Part shown: in pieces, positions 1 through 10,348 of the stretch
Position numbering within the stretch: the first letter of the stretch is position 1
Layout: every line of letters begins with the position of its first letter
From: Aphanomyces cochlioides
Lineage: Eukaryota > Oomycota > Saprolegniomycetes > Saprolegniales > Verrucalvaceae
DNA length: 64,000 nt
Reading direction: 5' to 3'
NCBI GenBank assembly: GCA_019828595.1
Contig: JAHQRK010000023.1
Span: 620,001 to 684,000, forward strand
The notes under the pieces: generated by a model
Told to the model about the DNA's origin: nothing
Database searches by the model: none
Seen by the model: the letters and a program-made list of their open reading frames with translations, nothing else
Position numbers and translations under genes: made by a program

Positions 1-724
1 ACGCTGCTTTTGCCTACGACGATGCTCTTCGCCGTTATCGCTTGCATGGAAACCGCTTTGATTATGCATCGTGGAAGTCTTGGGCGTCCGATGCCGCTGT
101 GTGGCGACACTTTGGGGCAAAAGCCCTTGCCGCGGGAGAATATCTTATTGCCAAAGATATGTACCAACAAGCTATCAAAAGGCGCCATGAGGAAGTATAT
201 TTTGCTCATCGGCAAAAGGTAACATCGTCAACTGGGATACACACATTACATCTTCGCAGGAGCGGGAACTAGATTGGTTTTTCTTGGCGCAATGTCAAGT
301 CATGCTTCATGAAAATGTTTCTGCAAATGCGACGATGGTCCACTGGCTTGAATCAAAGCATTATGTTTATAGAGTGTTGGAGAGGTTGCAAGAGTGGCCT
401 AGTGAAAAATGGAAATCGATTGGTGTTGAGCCAATTATGTTGTGGAATGAAGAAACTGGAGGAAAACGATCCGCAGAGGTACAGTTCGCATGAGCAACGC
501 TTTGACGTGTTGCATAGAAGACAAATGAAACTCCAATAATGAAGAAAAAGAGGAAGCAACTTGGCAAATTGCGCAAAAAACGCATTCGTCGGCAAAGACG
601 GCGTATAAAATACACAACAACTGCAGAATTGCAGAATTGGGTTCAGCTTGAGGACCTCAATTCGGGCAAAATATTTTTCTTCAATGAGAAGACATTTGAC
701 GTGACTTGGACACGACCAACTTAA
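1..724 (+). CDS. 3' end of a multi-exon gene, C-terminal WW-like domain (5' partial)
   Basis: The window opens inside this gene. Three exons join in one frame: 3-218, 260-478 and 518-724, separated by introns of 41 and 39 nt with GT/AG ends. The first visible exon is helical and looks like an alpha-solenoid end (AKDMYQQAIKRRHEEVYFAH). The last exon starts with a Lys/Arg-rich linker and ends in a WW-like module: W (WVQLED), an aromatic turn (IFFFNEKT), then VTWTRP directly before the stop. WW modules bind proline-rich partners; here the usual Tyr positions are Phe. The stop lies only 22 bp from the end of the convergent CDC20 gene. I do not recognise the whole protein because its N-terminus is missing. 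Confidence 0.7.
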
Positions 725-746
725 TATGTTCTCAGTACAAAACACC

Positions 747-2018
747 TTATCGAAGGCCGGCAATCTTGTCCAAAGAAGACATTTCTTCGCGCGTCTGCTT
801 TCGTCTTTTCATCAGATCGAATCCAGGCCAGAAATGTAGGGTTTCGTCCGCGCCCAAGGTGGCCACAGTGGAGCCATCCGGGGACTCAGTCATTGTCAAT
901 ATCCGACCTGTATGGCCACCGTATACTTTCAACAACGTCATTCCCCCCACATCCCACAATTTTAATGAATTTACGTTCGGGCCATGTGAAGACAGCAATT
1001 GCTTGGCAGTGTGAACACCTGGCCGAGACCATAATAATCCAGAGACTTGTGCTTCTGTATCTTGGGAATGCTGTAATTTGCAAGTACGCTCGGTGATTCG
1101 CCATCGTTTCACAGTCTTGTCGATTGCTCCACCACCTGTCGCAAGGATGCCGTTGTCCCATGGACTCCAACTGACTGCTTTCACGGCTGCTTTATGCGAA
1201 TTAATTGAATGCCATGGGTCCCGTCGAGCCAGATCATTTGACCACACACAAATTGTGTGGTCGCTTCCACCAGATGCCAACATACGTCCGTCATGTGACC
1301 AAGCCAGCCCACATACTTCGCCTTTGTGCTGACGTAAAGTTGAGAGACGTGATGATTCCATCCGCGTGTCGTAGTGAGCAATGGTATTGTCCAGGGAACC
1401 AGTCGTAAGGATATATCCTTTCCATGCAAGGCTGCTGACTCGAGCGGCATGTCCACTGAACTTTCCACAGCACCTTTTCGCTCTTGTGTCCCAAAATTCG
1501 ACATTGCCATTACTTGTTCCGACAGCTAAATTGTTGATGTGGGTGTTAGCACCCCATTTCAGCGACGTAATGGTTTGACTCCGAAGCGTGAATAGCTTGG
1601 AATGCGACTTTGTCTGTCGGTTCCACAAATAAATCGATTTTCCCAGCGCAATTGCCAATACGTCATTGGAACCCCAATCCATCAGGTTCAAGTAAAAATC
1701 ATTTTCCACATTTGGTGCGTCCATGATTCGAATCGCTGACACTGGTGCCACAATATGGTTCAAAAGAGCGTTCGGACGACATCTTGTAGTGTTTGTACGA
1801 CGCTCATTGCTTGCTGTGAGATTGTAAACTGGTAATGCTGACATATCAGAGACTCCAAACATCGTTTGAGCCAGCGCTTGGTGGAATGTCGTCGACCTCG
1901 CTTTGGGTTTATCATGTAACCCTTTCGATTGCACTTGGAGTGACGCAATGTCCATATCTTGCGATGACCGGCGCGGGATGAAGCGATCTGTCCCGTCCAC
2001 CTTCTTTCGCTTTGCCAT
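747..2018 (-). CDS. CDC20: CDC20/Fizzy-type APC/C activator (WD40)
   Basis: Intronless 423-residue reading from the ATG at 2018; the frame stays open upstream, but this start gives a family-like N-terminus (MAKRKKVDGTDRFIPRR). Cdc20/Fizzy proteins recruit substrates to the anaphase-promoting complex, a mitotic ubiquitin ligase. Seen here: the DRFIPRR box, the family block DAPNVENDFYLNLMDWGSND leading into the propeller, about seven WD-type blades (LDNTIAHYDTR, GGSDHTICVWS, DKTVKRWRI), and SPDGSTVATLGADETLHFW in the last blade. The protein ends in IAGLR; Fizzy proteins normally end in Ile-Arg, so Leu-Arg is a conservative variant. CDC20 is preferred over CDH1 because of the DAPNVENDFYLN wording and short N-terminus, but I cannot separate them firmly. 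Confidence 0.88.
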   Translation of the reverse strand: MAKRKKVDGTDRFIPRRSSQDMDIASLQVQSKGLHDKPKARSTTFHQALAQTMFGVSDMSALPVYNLTASNERRTNTTRCRPNALLNHIVAPVSAIRIMDAPNVENDFYLNLMDWGSNDVLAIALGKSIYLWNRQTKSHSKLFTLRSQTITSLKWGANTHINNLAVGTSNGNVEFWDTRAKRCCGKFSGHAARVSSLAWKGYILTTGSLDNTIAHYDTRMESSRLSTLRQHKGEVCGLAWSHDGRMLASGGSDHTICVWSNDLARRDPWHSINSHKAAVKAVSWSPWDNGILATGGGAIDKTVKRWRITERTCKLQHSQDTEAQVSGLLWSRPGVHTAKQLLSSHGPNVNSLKLWDVGGMTLLKVYGGHTGRILTMTESPDGSTVATLGADETLHFWPGFDLMKRRKQTREEMSSLDKIAGLR

Positions 2019-2150
2019 CCGTGCTTGAAGTGTCCAAATGAAAAGTGCGCCAAACTCAATGTGATTTCGTCTTAATTGGGTAAAAAGACAAATCTTTAAA
2101 AAATTCCAGCCAATAGAAACATTAAAGGTCACTCGAACTTCGAATATCTT

Positions 2151-2172
2151 TATTCGGATGTCCGGATAATCT
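2151..2172. promoter_or_regulatory. Palindromic TCCGGA element upstream of CDC20
   Basis: TTCGGATGTCCGGATAATC lies about 140 bp upstream of the CDC20 start. The same TATCCGGATA-like palindrome recurs upstream of the RAD7-like and RMC1-like genes in this window, which suggests a shared promoter element. Function is inferred from position only. Confidence 0.35.
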
Positions 2173-2478
2173 TGTGACATTATCGTTTTGGGCCAAAGTT
2201 ACAGTTGTACAGTAAATGGATTTGGCAGACTTTTTGTCTTCCACTCCAAAAATAGGATGACGCTTGCTGAAAAGCATCTATTGAATATGTTCTGGAGGTG
2301 CACTTGTTGGAAACCAAGTGCCGTTACTCAGAGCTCAACCTTTCGGTAGAAGTGGCGGAGTCGAATGGTAAGTTTCATCCTCTTAAAAAATCGTGGGATA
2401 TCAGGGGATATGTTGGAGTGCAATATGACATATTAAGAGAGTAACGTGAATGATTGGGATGAACCCTTTGCTCGTTAT
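2173..2478. other. Intergenic, no gene seen
   Basis: Spacer between the CDC20 promoter and the 3' end of the aminotransferase gene. Only short unconvincing frames; nothing else noticed. Confidence 0.5.
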
Positions 2479-3663
2479 TCATTCAAACACTTTTGTTGCG
2501 TGTGATCGCACTGTGTCGAACATGTGATCATGGAGACGTCCAACGATAGAGCAAGGGATTTCCCATTTCTTCTCAAGCTTGGTTTTGGCTCCATTTTCAT
2601 CCGCGGAAAGCTTATCAGGGTAGACAAATGTTTGGATTGGCATGAGTACACGCGATGTGCTCGTGATGAATGCCCCGGTCCATGAATCAATCTCGTCCAA
2701 ACTTGGGGATCGATAATCGATGGGAATGTTAAGCGCTGCGCAACTCTCGATCACAAGGTCTCGCATCGTGCCCTTGAGGATTCCCTCCTCAGCAGTAACG
2801 ACGCGATCATCCTAGACACGTGTCAAGCACAACACTATCGTAAATTTCTTACTTGTACAACATAAAAGTTGGTTTGAGAACCTTCATAGAGCCATTGCGT
2901 CTTTGGGTCCATCAAAATGATTTCTTCCGTGCCAGGAGTCATGGCGTCATACAAGGCCTGTCGATCTTTGGCCCATTGCAAGTCTTTCACCTGGTCAAAC
3001 ACAGTCAAATGCGATAAAGTTAAGAACGCACGAGAGGGTTATTTCGGGGTTGACCTGCGACTTCAACTTTGACATTGCTAGCTTCTTTTGAGCTCAGAAT
3101 GCCAACATGACAAAAAATATCTCCTTGGGTCTACGGCAGTAAGAACGCACTGAGACTTGGGATGGACCCTACCGACACAACTTCGGTCATTTTAGTGGCT
3201 GTTGGGAGTGGCTGCATAATCATTGTTAATTTGAATTCATGCTCATCAGAGAACGAGGTGGAGCGTTTGAGGTCCTCCATGGCCGCTCTGAGTGTTGCAA
3301 GGACTCGTGGAGCCACAACTGGACAACGAATGAATCACTTTGTGCACGGCTGACTTACTTTGAGTTAATTCTTCATCGCTGGCATCCTTCACAATGGTTT
3401 TCGTTGGCTGGACTACAAGCCACCACTGAAATTAACACAAAAACCAGGATGCGGCCTACCGAGTCGCTTCAAATGGCTCTCCCAGGCAAAGATATACTTG
3501 GATTGCACAGTTCTGGCCGAGCTGTAGACACCTGACAATGTTTTACTGACGACGGTCATGGACAGCGATGCATACCTTGTGGGCACGACAAAAGTAGCGC
3601 AGAGCTTTCTTTTTCATATGGGAATGCAACGCCATTCTTGGCTGCAGCAACGACACGTCGCAT
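2479..3663 (-). CDS. Class IV PLP-dependent aminotransferase-like protein
   Basis: Multi-exon gene rebuilt from fold-type IV motifs. Exon 1 starts at 3663 (MRRVVAAAKNGVAFPYEKES), is followed by a 44-nt intron, then GVYSSARTVQ...WESHLKRL, the usual N-terminal block. A later exon (VVAPRVLATLRAAMEDL) precedes VKDLQWAKDRQAL, whose Lys fits the PLP Schiff-base lysine. Then come EGSQTNFYVVQ, the EGx(S/T)NF cofactor loop, DDRVVTAEEGILKGTMRDLV after a further intron, and the C-terminal FITSTSRVLMPI. Class IV enzymes include branched-chain aminotransferases, D-amino-acid aminotransferases and aminodeoxychorismate lyase. The wording resembles the plant D-amino-acid-aminotransferase-like group best, so substrate is left open. 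Exon borders around 3053-3130 and 3440-3470 are approximate. Confidence 0.72.
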
Positions 3664-3882
3664 TGAGATGGTGGTGGTCGATTAAGAGAGTGAACTTGCA
3701 CGAATTCCTTGGCCGTTATCATTGTTTCGAACGGCCGGCTAAACCCTACACCCCTTATCAATAGACATTTCAGACTTGTGAAATATCTTATTGCCAATGA
3801 CAAGGCGATCTTTCAAAGCACGACACGCTGGACAGGATCACAGAGGTTTTATTTCATTCGTGATAAGAGAGAAGGCTAGAGT

Positions 3883-5205
3883 CTATCGAGATGTTGTAGT
3901 TGAGCTAAATAAAGATCGGAAGAGTTCATCGACATCCATGTTTGTGCGGCAGACGCTCGGATTGGGAAACATGAAATGCTGCAGCTTGGGCATGACTGTG
4001 TACTTGATCACGCGGCCCTTGCTCGCTTTGCGGTTCACTTTCTTCACCTTGCGCTTGAGCTTGAGTTGCGTGGCAGCGCCATCAGCTTCGAGGTTTGAGG
4101 AGCCCGATTCAATGTATTCTTTGAGCAACTGGTGGTAGAAATCCTTATCATCGTAAAGGGACTCATCAAGTTCTTCGTCCTGAGTAGAGTCTTCCTTCAA
4201 TGGATGAGCCTTTCGCCTCACTCGGTGGATATCAGCAAGCATGCCATCAACCTGAACAAGGACATCTTGATTGACAGCCTTGAACTTCTTTGTGTCTGAT
4301 TGTGCCGCGTGCTTGGACAAAACTGGTCCATAAACAGCCAAGGCTGCATCGGACTCAGTAGAGATCGACGACCAAATATCCATCGCATCAAATGAACGCT
4401 TCTTTGACTTGGCAAAGTCTGGTAGAATGTACAGCTCTTGTTGCATAGCATGAACAGCAGCCATCGACGTTTTGATCGCGGCGGCAAGCGTAGCGTTGGT
4501 GTCAGAGGACAATGCACTGCTCAAGCCGTTCACGTCGTTGAGGATTTGTTTAATGGATATTTGGAGCTCAAGGCATCGTTCGTAGATGATCTTTTGGTGG
4601 TAGACGTGTTTGGCGCGTTGTTGTTGATTGTCGTTTGAAGATCGCATCAAGATAGCTTCATCTTCTTCCTCAAGCGAACGAATCATGTCATCGACATCGT
4701 CTTCGTTTTGAACGCGACGATTGGAGTGTCCATTGGGTTCTTCGCCCTCTTCGTCGTCGTCTGAGTCGTTGGTATCACTATCATCATAGTTGGCTTCGTC
4801 GACAGAATTGTCATCTTGCTCTTCGTCATCAACCTCCTCTTCAACGTCCAATTTGTAACCTTCTTCGTCATCCGACTCGGCAAATGGTTCGCCTTCTGAC
4901 CATTCTTCTTCCATCGCACGTTCCATAGCTTCGTCTTCATCAAGCAAATCTGCACGCTTGACGACCTTTCCTTTGTACGTTGCATCTGAATCGTCAAAAT
5001 TACTGGCACGAATGCGTAGTGACGATGGTCGCATCGGCTCTACTTCTTCTTCAGATACTTCTTCATCCGACAAAGGCATGGATGCAGCAGTTCCATCATC
5101 GTAATCGTCGTCATCCACGGTGAAGACCTTGTTCGCCTTGGTCATGCCTTTGAGTGGTCGACCCATCTTTTCAAGTTCAAAAGTGAATGAACCAACCGAT
5201 TTCAT
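3883..5205 (-). CDS. AATF: AATF/BFR2 (Che-1) family nucleolar protein
   Basis: Single 440-residue frame. The N-terminal half is extremely acidic (Asp/Glu runs around residues 100-180), typical of AATF/Bfr2. The middle is helical (YHQKIIYERCLELQISIKQI, the AATF/leucine-zipper-like region). The C-terminus carries the conserved TRAUB-type block: KASKGRVIKYTVMPKLQHFM followed near the end by VDELFRSLF. Family members act in 18S rRNA processing in the small-subunit processome and, in animals, also in transcriptional control. The start could be M1 or the Met at residue 14 (MGRPLKGM). It sits beside the ribosomal protein eL13 gene on the same strand, both being ribosome-biogenesis functions. Confidence 0.9.
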   Translation of the reverse strand: MKSVGSFTFELEKMGRPLKGMTKANKVFTVDDDDYDDGTAASMPLSDEEVSEEEVEPMRPSSLRIRASNFDDSDATYKGKVVKRADLLDEDEAMERAMEEEWSEGEPFAESDDEEGYKLDVEEEVDDEEQDDNSVDEANYDDSDTNDSDDDEEGEEPNGHSNRRVQNEDDVDDMIRSLEEEDEAILMRSSNDNQQQRAKHVYHQKIIYERCLELQISIKQILNDVNGLSSALSSDTNATLAAAIKTSMAAVHAMQQELYILPDFAKSKKRSFDAMDIWSSISTESDAALAVYGPVLSKHAAQSDTKKFKAVNQDVLVQVDGMLADIHRVRRKAHPLKEDSTQDEELDESLYDDKDFYHQLLKEYIESGSSNLEADGAATQLKLKRKVKKVNRKASKGRVIKYTVMPKLQHFMFPNPSVCRTNMDVDELFRSLFSSTTTSR

Positions 5206-5485
5206 ACATCGAAATATAATTGCAGCCCATACTAACTCTAAGATTTAATTAAATCTAAGTATATTATTCAATGCACCATAGTTCTGGAGGTCGGTCAAGG
5301 AAGCAACAACCTGCAAGGAACGAAGCTCGCCATGAAGCCCAAGGCTAGTCGCGGCGCGGAATTAGCAGTTAGTAAGATAACGAATGGGATTGAGACGAAG
5401 ACGAGGATTTCGTTTTGCTCTCTTATTTTAGTGTTCCAATCGATCAAACCAAAACTCGGCCTTGCACAAGTCATCCACAAATCCC
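5206..5485. other. Intergenic spacer AATF - eL13
   Basis: AT-rich 280-bp stretch (for example around 5215-5270) serving as AATF promoter and eL13 3' region. No gene. Confidence 0.5.
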
Positions 5486-6106
5486 TTAGTTGTCGGCGTT
5501 GGCCTTTTCGGCGGCCTTCTTCTTGCGGAGACCCACAAGGCGGGCATCAGCACGAGCCAAACGGAGGGTCTTGACGACAGAGTCGTTCTTCAAGGCTTCC
5601 GTGATAGTGGCGGTAGGCACTTCCTTGGAAGGACGGGCAATGGGGAGGATAGCGCCGACGTGTTGGGTCACGTTTTGGGTTTCTTCCACCTTGGAGTCAC
5701 CAGCCTTAGGCTTGGAAGCACGCTTGCGAGGGAACAAGACCAACTTGGACTTGTACGTCTTCAAGCGTTGCACATTCGCTTGGAGCGATTCGACCGACTT
5801 GTTGGTGCGGCGGTAGTCGACCGAGATACCAATCGACAAGGCTTGCTTGCGCGAGATACCGGCTTCCTTCAATTCGTCCAAGGTGAAACCACGGCCAGCG
5901 CGCACTTTCGAGCCATACTTGATCGTAGGGCAGTGCACGGCAGGGCGCAAGAGACCAGCAGCAGGACGAGGGGCAATTGCGGCAGCCTTAGCCTTGCGAG
6001 TCAAGCGGCGGGACTTCTTCTTCGAGGCTTGGTCAAACCACGTCTTGATGCGGTTTTGCCAATCCTTGTGGAAGTGGCCGTTAGGGATCACGTTGTTGTG
6101 CTTCAT
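5486..6106 (-). CDS. RPL13: 60S ribosomal protein eL13
   Basis: Intronless 206-residue protein, the usual eL13 length, starting MKHNNVIPNGHFHKDWQNRI. Further hallmarks are VKTWFDQ-like RIKTWFDQASKKKSRRLTRK, RPAAGLLRPAVHCPTIKYG, VRAGRGFTLDELKEAGI, AGISRKQALSIGISVDYRR and RLKTYKSKLVLFPRK. It is a structural protein of the cytosolic large ribosomal subunit. The frame is open 31 codons upstream, but the Met at 6106 matches the family start. GC-rich third positions contrast with the AT-rich flanks, as expected for a highly expressed gene. A 222-residue plus-strand frame over the same bases is an antisense shadow. Confidence 0.97.
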   Translation of the reverse strand: MKHNNVIPNGHFHKDWQNRIKTWFDQASKKKSRRLTRKAKAAAIAPRPAAGLLRPAVHCPTIKYGSKVRAGRGFTLDELKEAGISRKQALSIGISVDYRRTNKSVESLQANVQRLKTYKSKLVLFPRKRASKPKAGDSKVEETQNVTQHVGAILPIARPSKEVPTATITEALKNDSVVKTLRLARADARLVGLRKKKAAEKANADN

Positions 6107-6420
6107 GGTGACTACGAGACACGAGTGTGAGGATTCCAATCCCAATGCCAAATGCCGCTCGGGACTGTCTCTCTCGCTGCTGCTGCGCACGTCTGCCACA
6201 CATCGTTCAACCTAGCGGATTCCCTGCTTCTTCTCTCTCTCCCTCTCCTTCACGACGTGTCACCCATCACATTGAGAGAGACTTTCCCTTCGACCATCTT
6301 CATATGCATCATCGTTCTTACCTGATCACAAGTTAAATTGGAACTTGGTGCGGCATCCAACCAACCCTCAAGGACCAGTCGTCACTGCCTGCCAGTAAAA
6401 CATTCTGACCAATCGCATGC

Positions 6421-6453
6421 GTATCCGTATAAATCACTTGTTATCCGGATAGT
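6421..6453. promoter_or_regulatory. TATCCGGATA palindrome upstream of eL13
   Basis: GTATCCGTAT and then TTATCCGGATAGT lie 315-345 bp upstream of the eL13 start. They are copies of the palindrome seen near other conserved genes here. The distance is larger than for RMC1 or RAD7, so the link to eL13 is weak. Confidence 0.25.
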
Positions 6454-7690
6454 CAATATTGTATTTCTCGATTCTTTGACATCTTATATTTATGTGGTTT
6501 CGATATTGAATATTCATTTTCAGAGTATTGGAGTGTAATTTCACCAAGCTCAAATGTCCGAAGAGCGTGCAAGGAGTTGCATGAAGTTGCCCACGATAAC
6601 CTTGCGCTTGTTGTCAACTGATGATTTTGCAAAAACATTGCTACAAGTACACTGGATGAAGCACTGTGTGTTTGGGCGTGCGACTACCTCAGTCACCGCC
6701 TTAAATTCAGCGGTATGCTTTTGGAGGTAGTGCATAATCATCCTCCCTTGCTGGCGTTGATCTGTCAGTCTTTAATCGGGGGACAACGCCAATTTGGTCT
6801 TTGTAATCGCCACCAATTCCAAACTTGCCTTCATGATCCGGATTTCGATCCCACCTCCTGTTGCTGCAAATAACAACCTGGAGGCGACAATATTGCGTTA
6901 ACGCGTTGACAAGTTTCAACGAGCGTGAAACAATCGTTTGAGTAAATTGCATGCATCTATAGACCAAATGAAGAGCGTTGAGAGCTTGCTACGATCGGTC
7001 ATCATGCTACAGAAGGGGGCGAGAACATTTTACCCTTCAGGCCCTTTGATTTTGATGTATCCGTGGCTGATTGATCTATGGCAATATTCTGCAAGAAGAG
7101 GGATGAGGCTTGGCCAAAAGGACAGCCTGTGCAGAAGACGACTGGAGTAACATGGTCGAAAGACACTCATGCTTCAGTGCAACTTACAGTATCTGGTACG
7201 TATTCCATAACCTCGTTTTGGACGAATTGAGCCGTTTTGCTGTTGTATCGATTTGAAAAGTAACACTACAGTGTTCCATCAGCCTTGTCGTTATGATTGA
7301 ACAAGCTTTTCACTGTGAGCCAATTTGCGTTTCATGTGTATGATGCTTTCATTTCATGCCAAGCAAGGAAGAATGTCCACATTGTACGAGCAATGTAGAT
7401 GAGAGGGAGAGGTGAACCGCACGTGATGAACAAGTGGCTAAAGCTTCGCCGTCTAGCGAATAACTTTGTCCTGTCTGTCGTACACGCTGGCGGCTTTCTG
7501 GGGGTTGTGGCAAGCCTTATTGATTCTACTTGAGCGTGCTTGTCCAGTGTTTAAAACGTCGTGTCCTGTGTCTGTCGTGTCGGGGCGAACAGAATATTTA
7601 CCTCTTGCAATTGTTGTCATGATGGGCGCACTGCTTTACTCTTTGGCCTTACAACAAATGCCGAGTGACCTTTCTGATTTCAATGCAGTG

Positions 7691-8146
7691 TCACACACCA
7701 CGGGGTGAAACCGAACTTCCATGTCCTGGCTGGAAAACGTCGAATAATTCATGTGTCCAACGAGATGGTCCTTTCATGATTGACTTTTCCCTTTCTTCGT
7801 TGCAATGACCACCACGCTTGCCAAACCCCGCGCGCCTCTTTTTGACCCCCAGAGGAGCGATTGTTGAATCAAAAGTGTCTTCTTGGTGAATCTGCACCTC
7901 GCTTGAACCTCGATTGAATCTTGGAAGCGAAAGCAAAAAATCTCTCAAGACATCATCAAACGAGAGCATACCGTAGGAACTTGAAAGCATAGAAGGCAAG
8001 GATGTGGCACTCGCGTCGTGTTTTTTGCACGATCCACGCTGGGGTTTCGTCGACAGCGTCTCGCCACGACTAAACTCGCTTGTCTCTTCATCTTGGTCGA
8101 TGTGGGTGCATCCAACATTTGAATCTCTGCATCTCCAATCGCATCT
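7691..8146 (-). CDS. Possible exon of an unidentified Ser-rich protein
   Basis: An open minus frame of about 150 codons without an early ATG, so it would be an internal or terminal exon. It is Ser/Thr-rich (SATSLPSMLSSSYGMLSFDD), contains DDVLRDFLLSLPRF and a basic VKKRRAGFGKRGGH stretch, and ends before 7691. An AG acceptor just inside the upper end is plausible. Composition looks more coding than random, but no family is recognised and no upstream exon was found. It may be a relic. Confidence 0.22.
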   Translation of the reverse strand, partial: RCDWRCRDSNVGCTHIDQDEETSEFSRGETLSTKPQRGSCKKHDASATSLPSMLSSSYGMLSFDDVLRDFLLSLPRFNRGSSEVQIHQEDTFDSTIAPLGVKKRRAGFGKRGGHCNEEREKSIMKGPSRWTHELFDVFQPGHGSSVSPRGV

Positions 8147-8868
8147 TCAATCATTTCACAGGATAGCGACGAAAAGATCGCTCAAGGGGAGGCGACACGA
8201 TGGCCATGATATCAAATCTTGCCAAAGTTTCCCACCAGATTTCACTTTTCATGACTTTGCCAGCCGCTATCACAACTTTCCTTATGTTAATTCAACCAAT
8301 CCTAGCTTATTTCATAAAATAAACGCATATCATTGGTTGAATTTCATCAAATAAAATAATTTTAACCAATCATATTTGTTTATGTACTTTAATTTAAACC
8401 AATCAATTTTGCTATTCTGTCTTTGCCATGGATTCTTCAACATTCAACATTTATATTATATGAAAGTTTGTATACTGGCCGCATGGATCAACATTCTGTC
8501 GCCAGTGGGCACTTTGACTTTCTCATTGAGGAGAGCTTTTTTTCGATTTCCCCTCATCTCTGACCTTCATCAAGCCGTTGCGTGCGTATACAAGACGATA
8601 TCGACGCGCGGATCTAATTCGCCTAGTTGTGTGCCGCGTTGTAAATCCAGCGCCAGCGTCGACATGGATCGCGCTATTCTACAGTGCAAGCCATGGTCGG
8701 TGCAGCCACACTTTAGCTTCTTTGTGCGACACTTTGCAAAGTTGCTCCACCCGTTGGTTGACCACCTGGTTCCAATTCAATGCAATTGGTCTGATCTGTC
8801 GTCTCCAAATCCCACAACAATCTGTACGCCTGCTCACTTTTCTTTTAACCTTCCAGGCCAGACCGGCA

Positions 8869-9423
8869 ATGTTTGTCAATTTGACTGCGCTCAAGCATGA
8901 CTCGAACGACAAGTCGCAGCTCGTTCGTGTGAAACCCTCGCCCCTCGCGAGCTGGCTGCCCATGTTTTCAAAAAAGGCGTCGACGCAACCACGTTCGAAA
9001 GGCGGCAAATTGTCCAAGCTCGCCAAACTTACCGTGAGCCAAGAACCATTGCCAACGATTCCAGACTGCTGTCGTCGACTTGTGAAAGCTGCTATGATGT
9101 CCTCCTCGTCGTCATCGTTGGACGAACACGTCAAACACCGCTTTGTGGACGTTGCGACCCCGTTGTATAGTCAATCAACGCTCGTGGGAGGCCGTCGTGT
9201 GCCATTCTTTGCCACGCAGACGTCACGATTGCGCCGCGCGCGACCCTTCTCGACAGCTCTGATGCCCATTGAAGAGGAAGTGACGGTCTGTGAAAGCTGC
9301 CACTCGTACAAGTTTAGCAGCCAGGCGAAAACAATCACACTGACGAAACTCGTCCGACGCAACTATACCCCCGAGCCCGTCGACTGTGGCGTCGTTGCGA
9401 AAGCTCAAGAAGCGTCTATCTAA
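8869..9423 (+). CDS. Family B cysteine-motif protein, member B1 (divergent)
   Basis: 184-residue protein starting MFVNLTALKHDSNDKSQ; the frame is open further upstream, and this Met was chosen because other members begin about 50-60 residues before the CC pair. Family B signature seen here: PDCCRRL, then LVGGRRVPFFA, MPIEEEVTVCESC with a CxxC pair, and ITLTKL. It lacks the cysteine that intact members have in PPCVSI near the end, and carries an extra C-terminal tail of about 20 residues. With B2 it forms a divergent plus-strand subgroup. No known domain is recognised. Paired cysteines suggest metal binding or disulfides, but that is inference. Confidence 0.6.
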   Translation: MFVNLTALKHDSNDKSQLVRVKPSPLASWLPMFSKKASTQPRSKGGKLSKLAKLTVSQEPLPTIPDCCRRLVKAAMMSSSSSSLDEHVKHRFVDVATPLYSQSTLVGGRRVPFFATQTSRLRRARPFSTALMPIEEEVTVCESCHSYKFSSQAKTITLTKLVRRNYTPEPVDCGVVAKAQEASI

Positions 9424-10348
9424 GTGTATTCCAAGCCCTCCTATTTAAACAGCATCTAATGTATGTCTCGATTGTCAAGTCAAACGCGTCAACTCCTGGT
9501 GTACTGCGATTGAGCTTTAGCCAGTGCTGCGGCCAGTGCATCAGCCACAAAAGCTGCACTGAGACTCCTTTCCGACCTTGAAAGTGGTAGAGATGCCTCT
9601 CAACAAATTGAATGCTCGTAAAGTCATAGATGCCAAATTCGACAGGCACAGTTGGTTGAGTTTGAAAGCTTCACCTGTGGTTACAATGCAATCCGCAACC
9701 AAATTCGAGCTCCTCGCTCTGTAGAAAGAGCTCATCTTGGCAAAGATCGCCGTCTTCCAGACTGATCGTTGACTTGACGTTGCTTGAGACAAGTCGACTC
9801 CATGACCCACAATCCACATACGCCACCAGGTGACAAGGTGAAAAAGTTTGGTTGGTGGCGGCGAGGGTCTCGTCAAATTCCGCCATGCTACCATGATTCC
9901 ATCCTGGTTCGATTGAAACCACACGACGAGATTGTCCGATGAACCCGTCCATGGCGAGTGATTTCGCCATAGGACAGAGCAAAGAGAACAATGGAAGGGA
10001 TGGATTCGCTGTCGACTGCGGCCAGCCAATTTTGCTGTAGCGGTTATACTATAAGTTCTAGAAGAGCAATGAGACTGTGTGGCACGTTTGCTTTTCTATG
10101 CTCGAATATCCACGATCGCCGCTGTGTGTGGCACGATGGAACTTGATTTGGAACAATCGATTCTCGTGAGATTCAGGAGGATTGGAGTCGATTTTGACAG
10201 CAAGACGAATGTCGTGCTGACGGAGATCTTCCAACGCTAGTCCGTTTCATGTTGCAGTAGCTGCTATTCTTACGACTCGCGTCAGGGTCGAGGTTCGAAA
10301 ATAGACCACGATGGAACGACACCGCCCAGTTTCTCATTTGAGCCGTCC
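9424..10348. other. Spacer between B1 and B2 with a weak minus-strand frame
   Basis: A minus frame at 9671-9991 (106 residues, Cys-containing, ending GCGLHCNHR) has plausible composition and a possible donor at its end leading toward 9416-9649. The downstream frame choice stays ambiguous, so no gene is called. Confidence 0.3.

Larger units (their letters stand above)
6107..8868. other. Long gene-poor region, few weak minus-strand frames
   Basis: No recognisable domain. Minus-strand frames at 6550-6741 (Cys pair FIQCTCSNVF) and 6707-6967 could be exons of an unidentified small gene or a relic. 7470-7700 holds only short frames. 8280-8400 contains four CCAAT/ATTGG boxes in about 100 bp within AT-rich DNA, just before the first family B gene. 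Confidence 0.35.

Noticed and set aside
5462..6130. 222-residue plus-strand frame
   Set aside because: Antisense shadow of ribosomal protein eL13.
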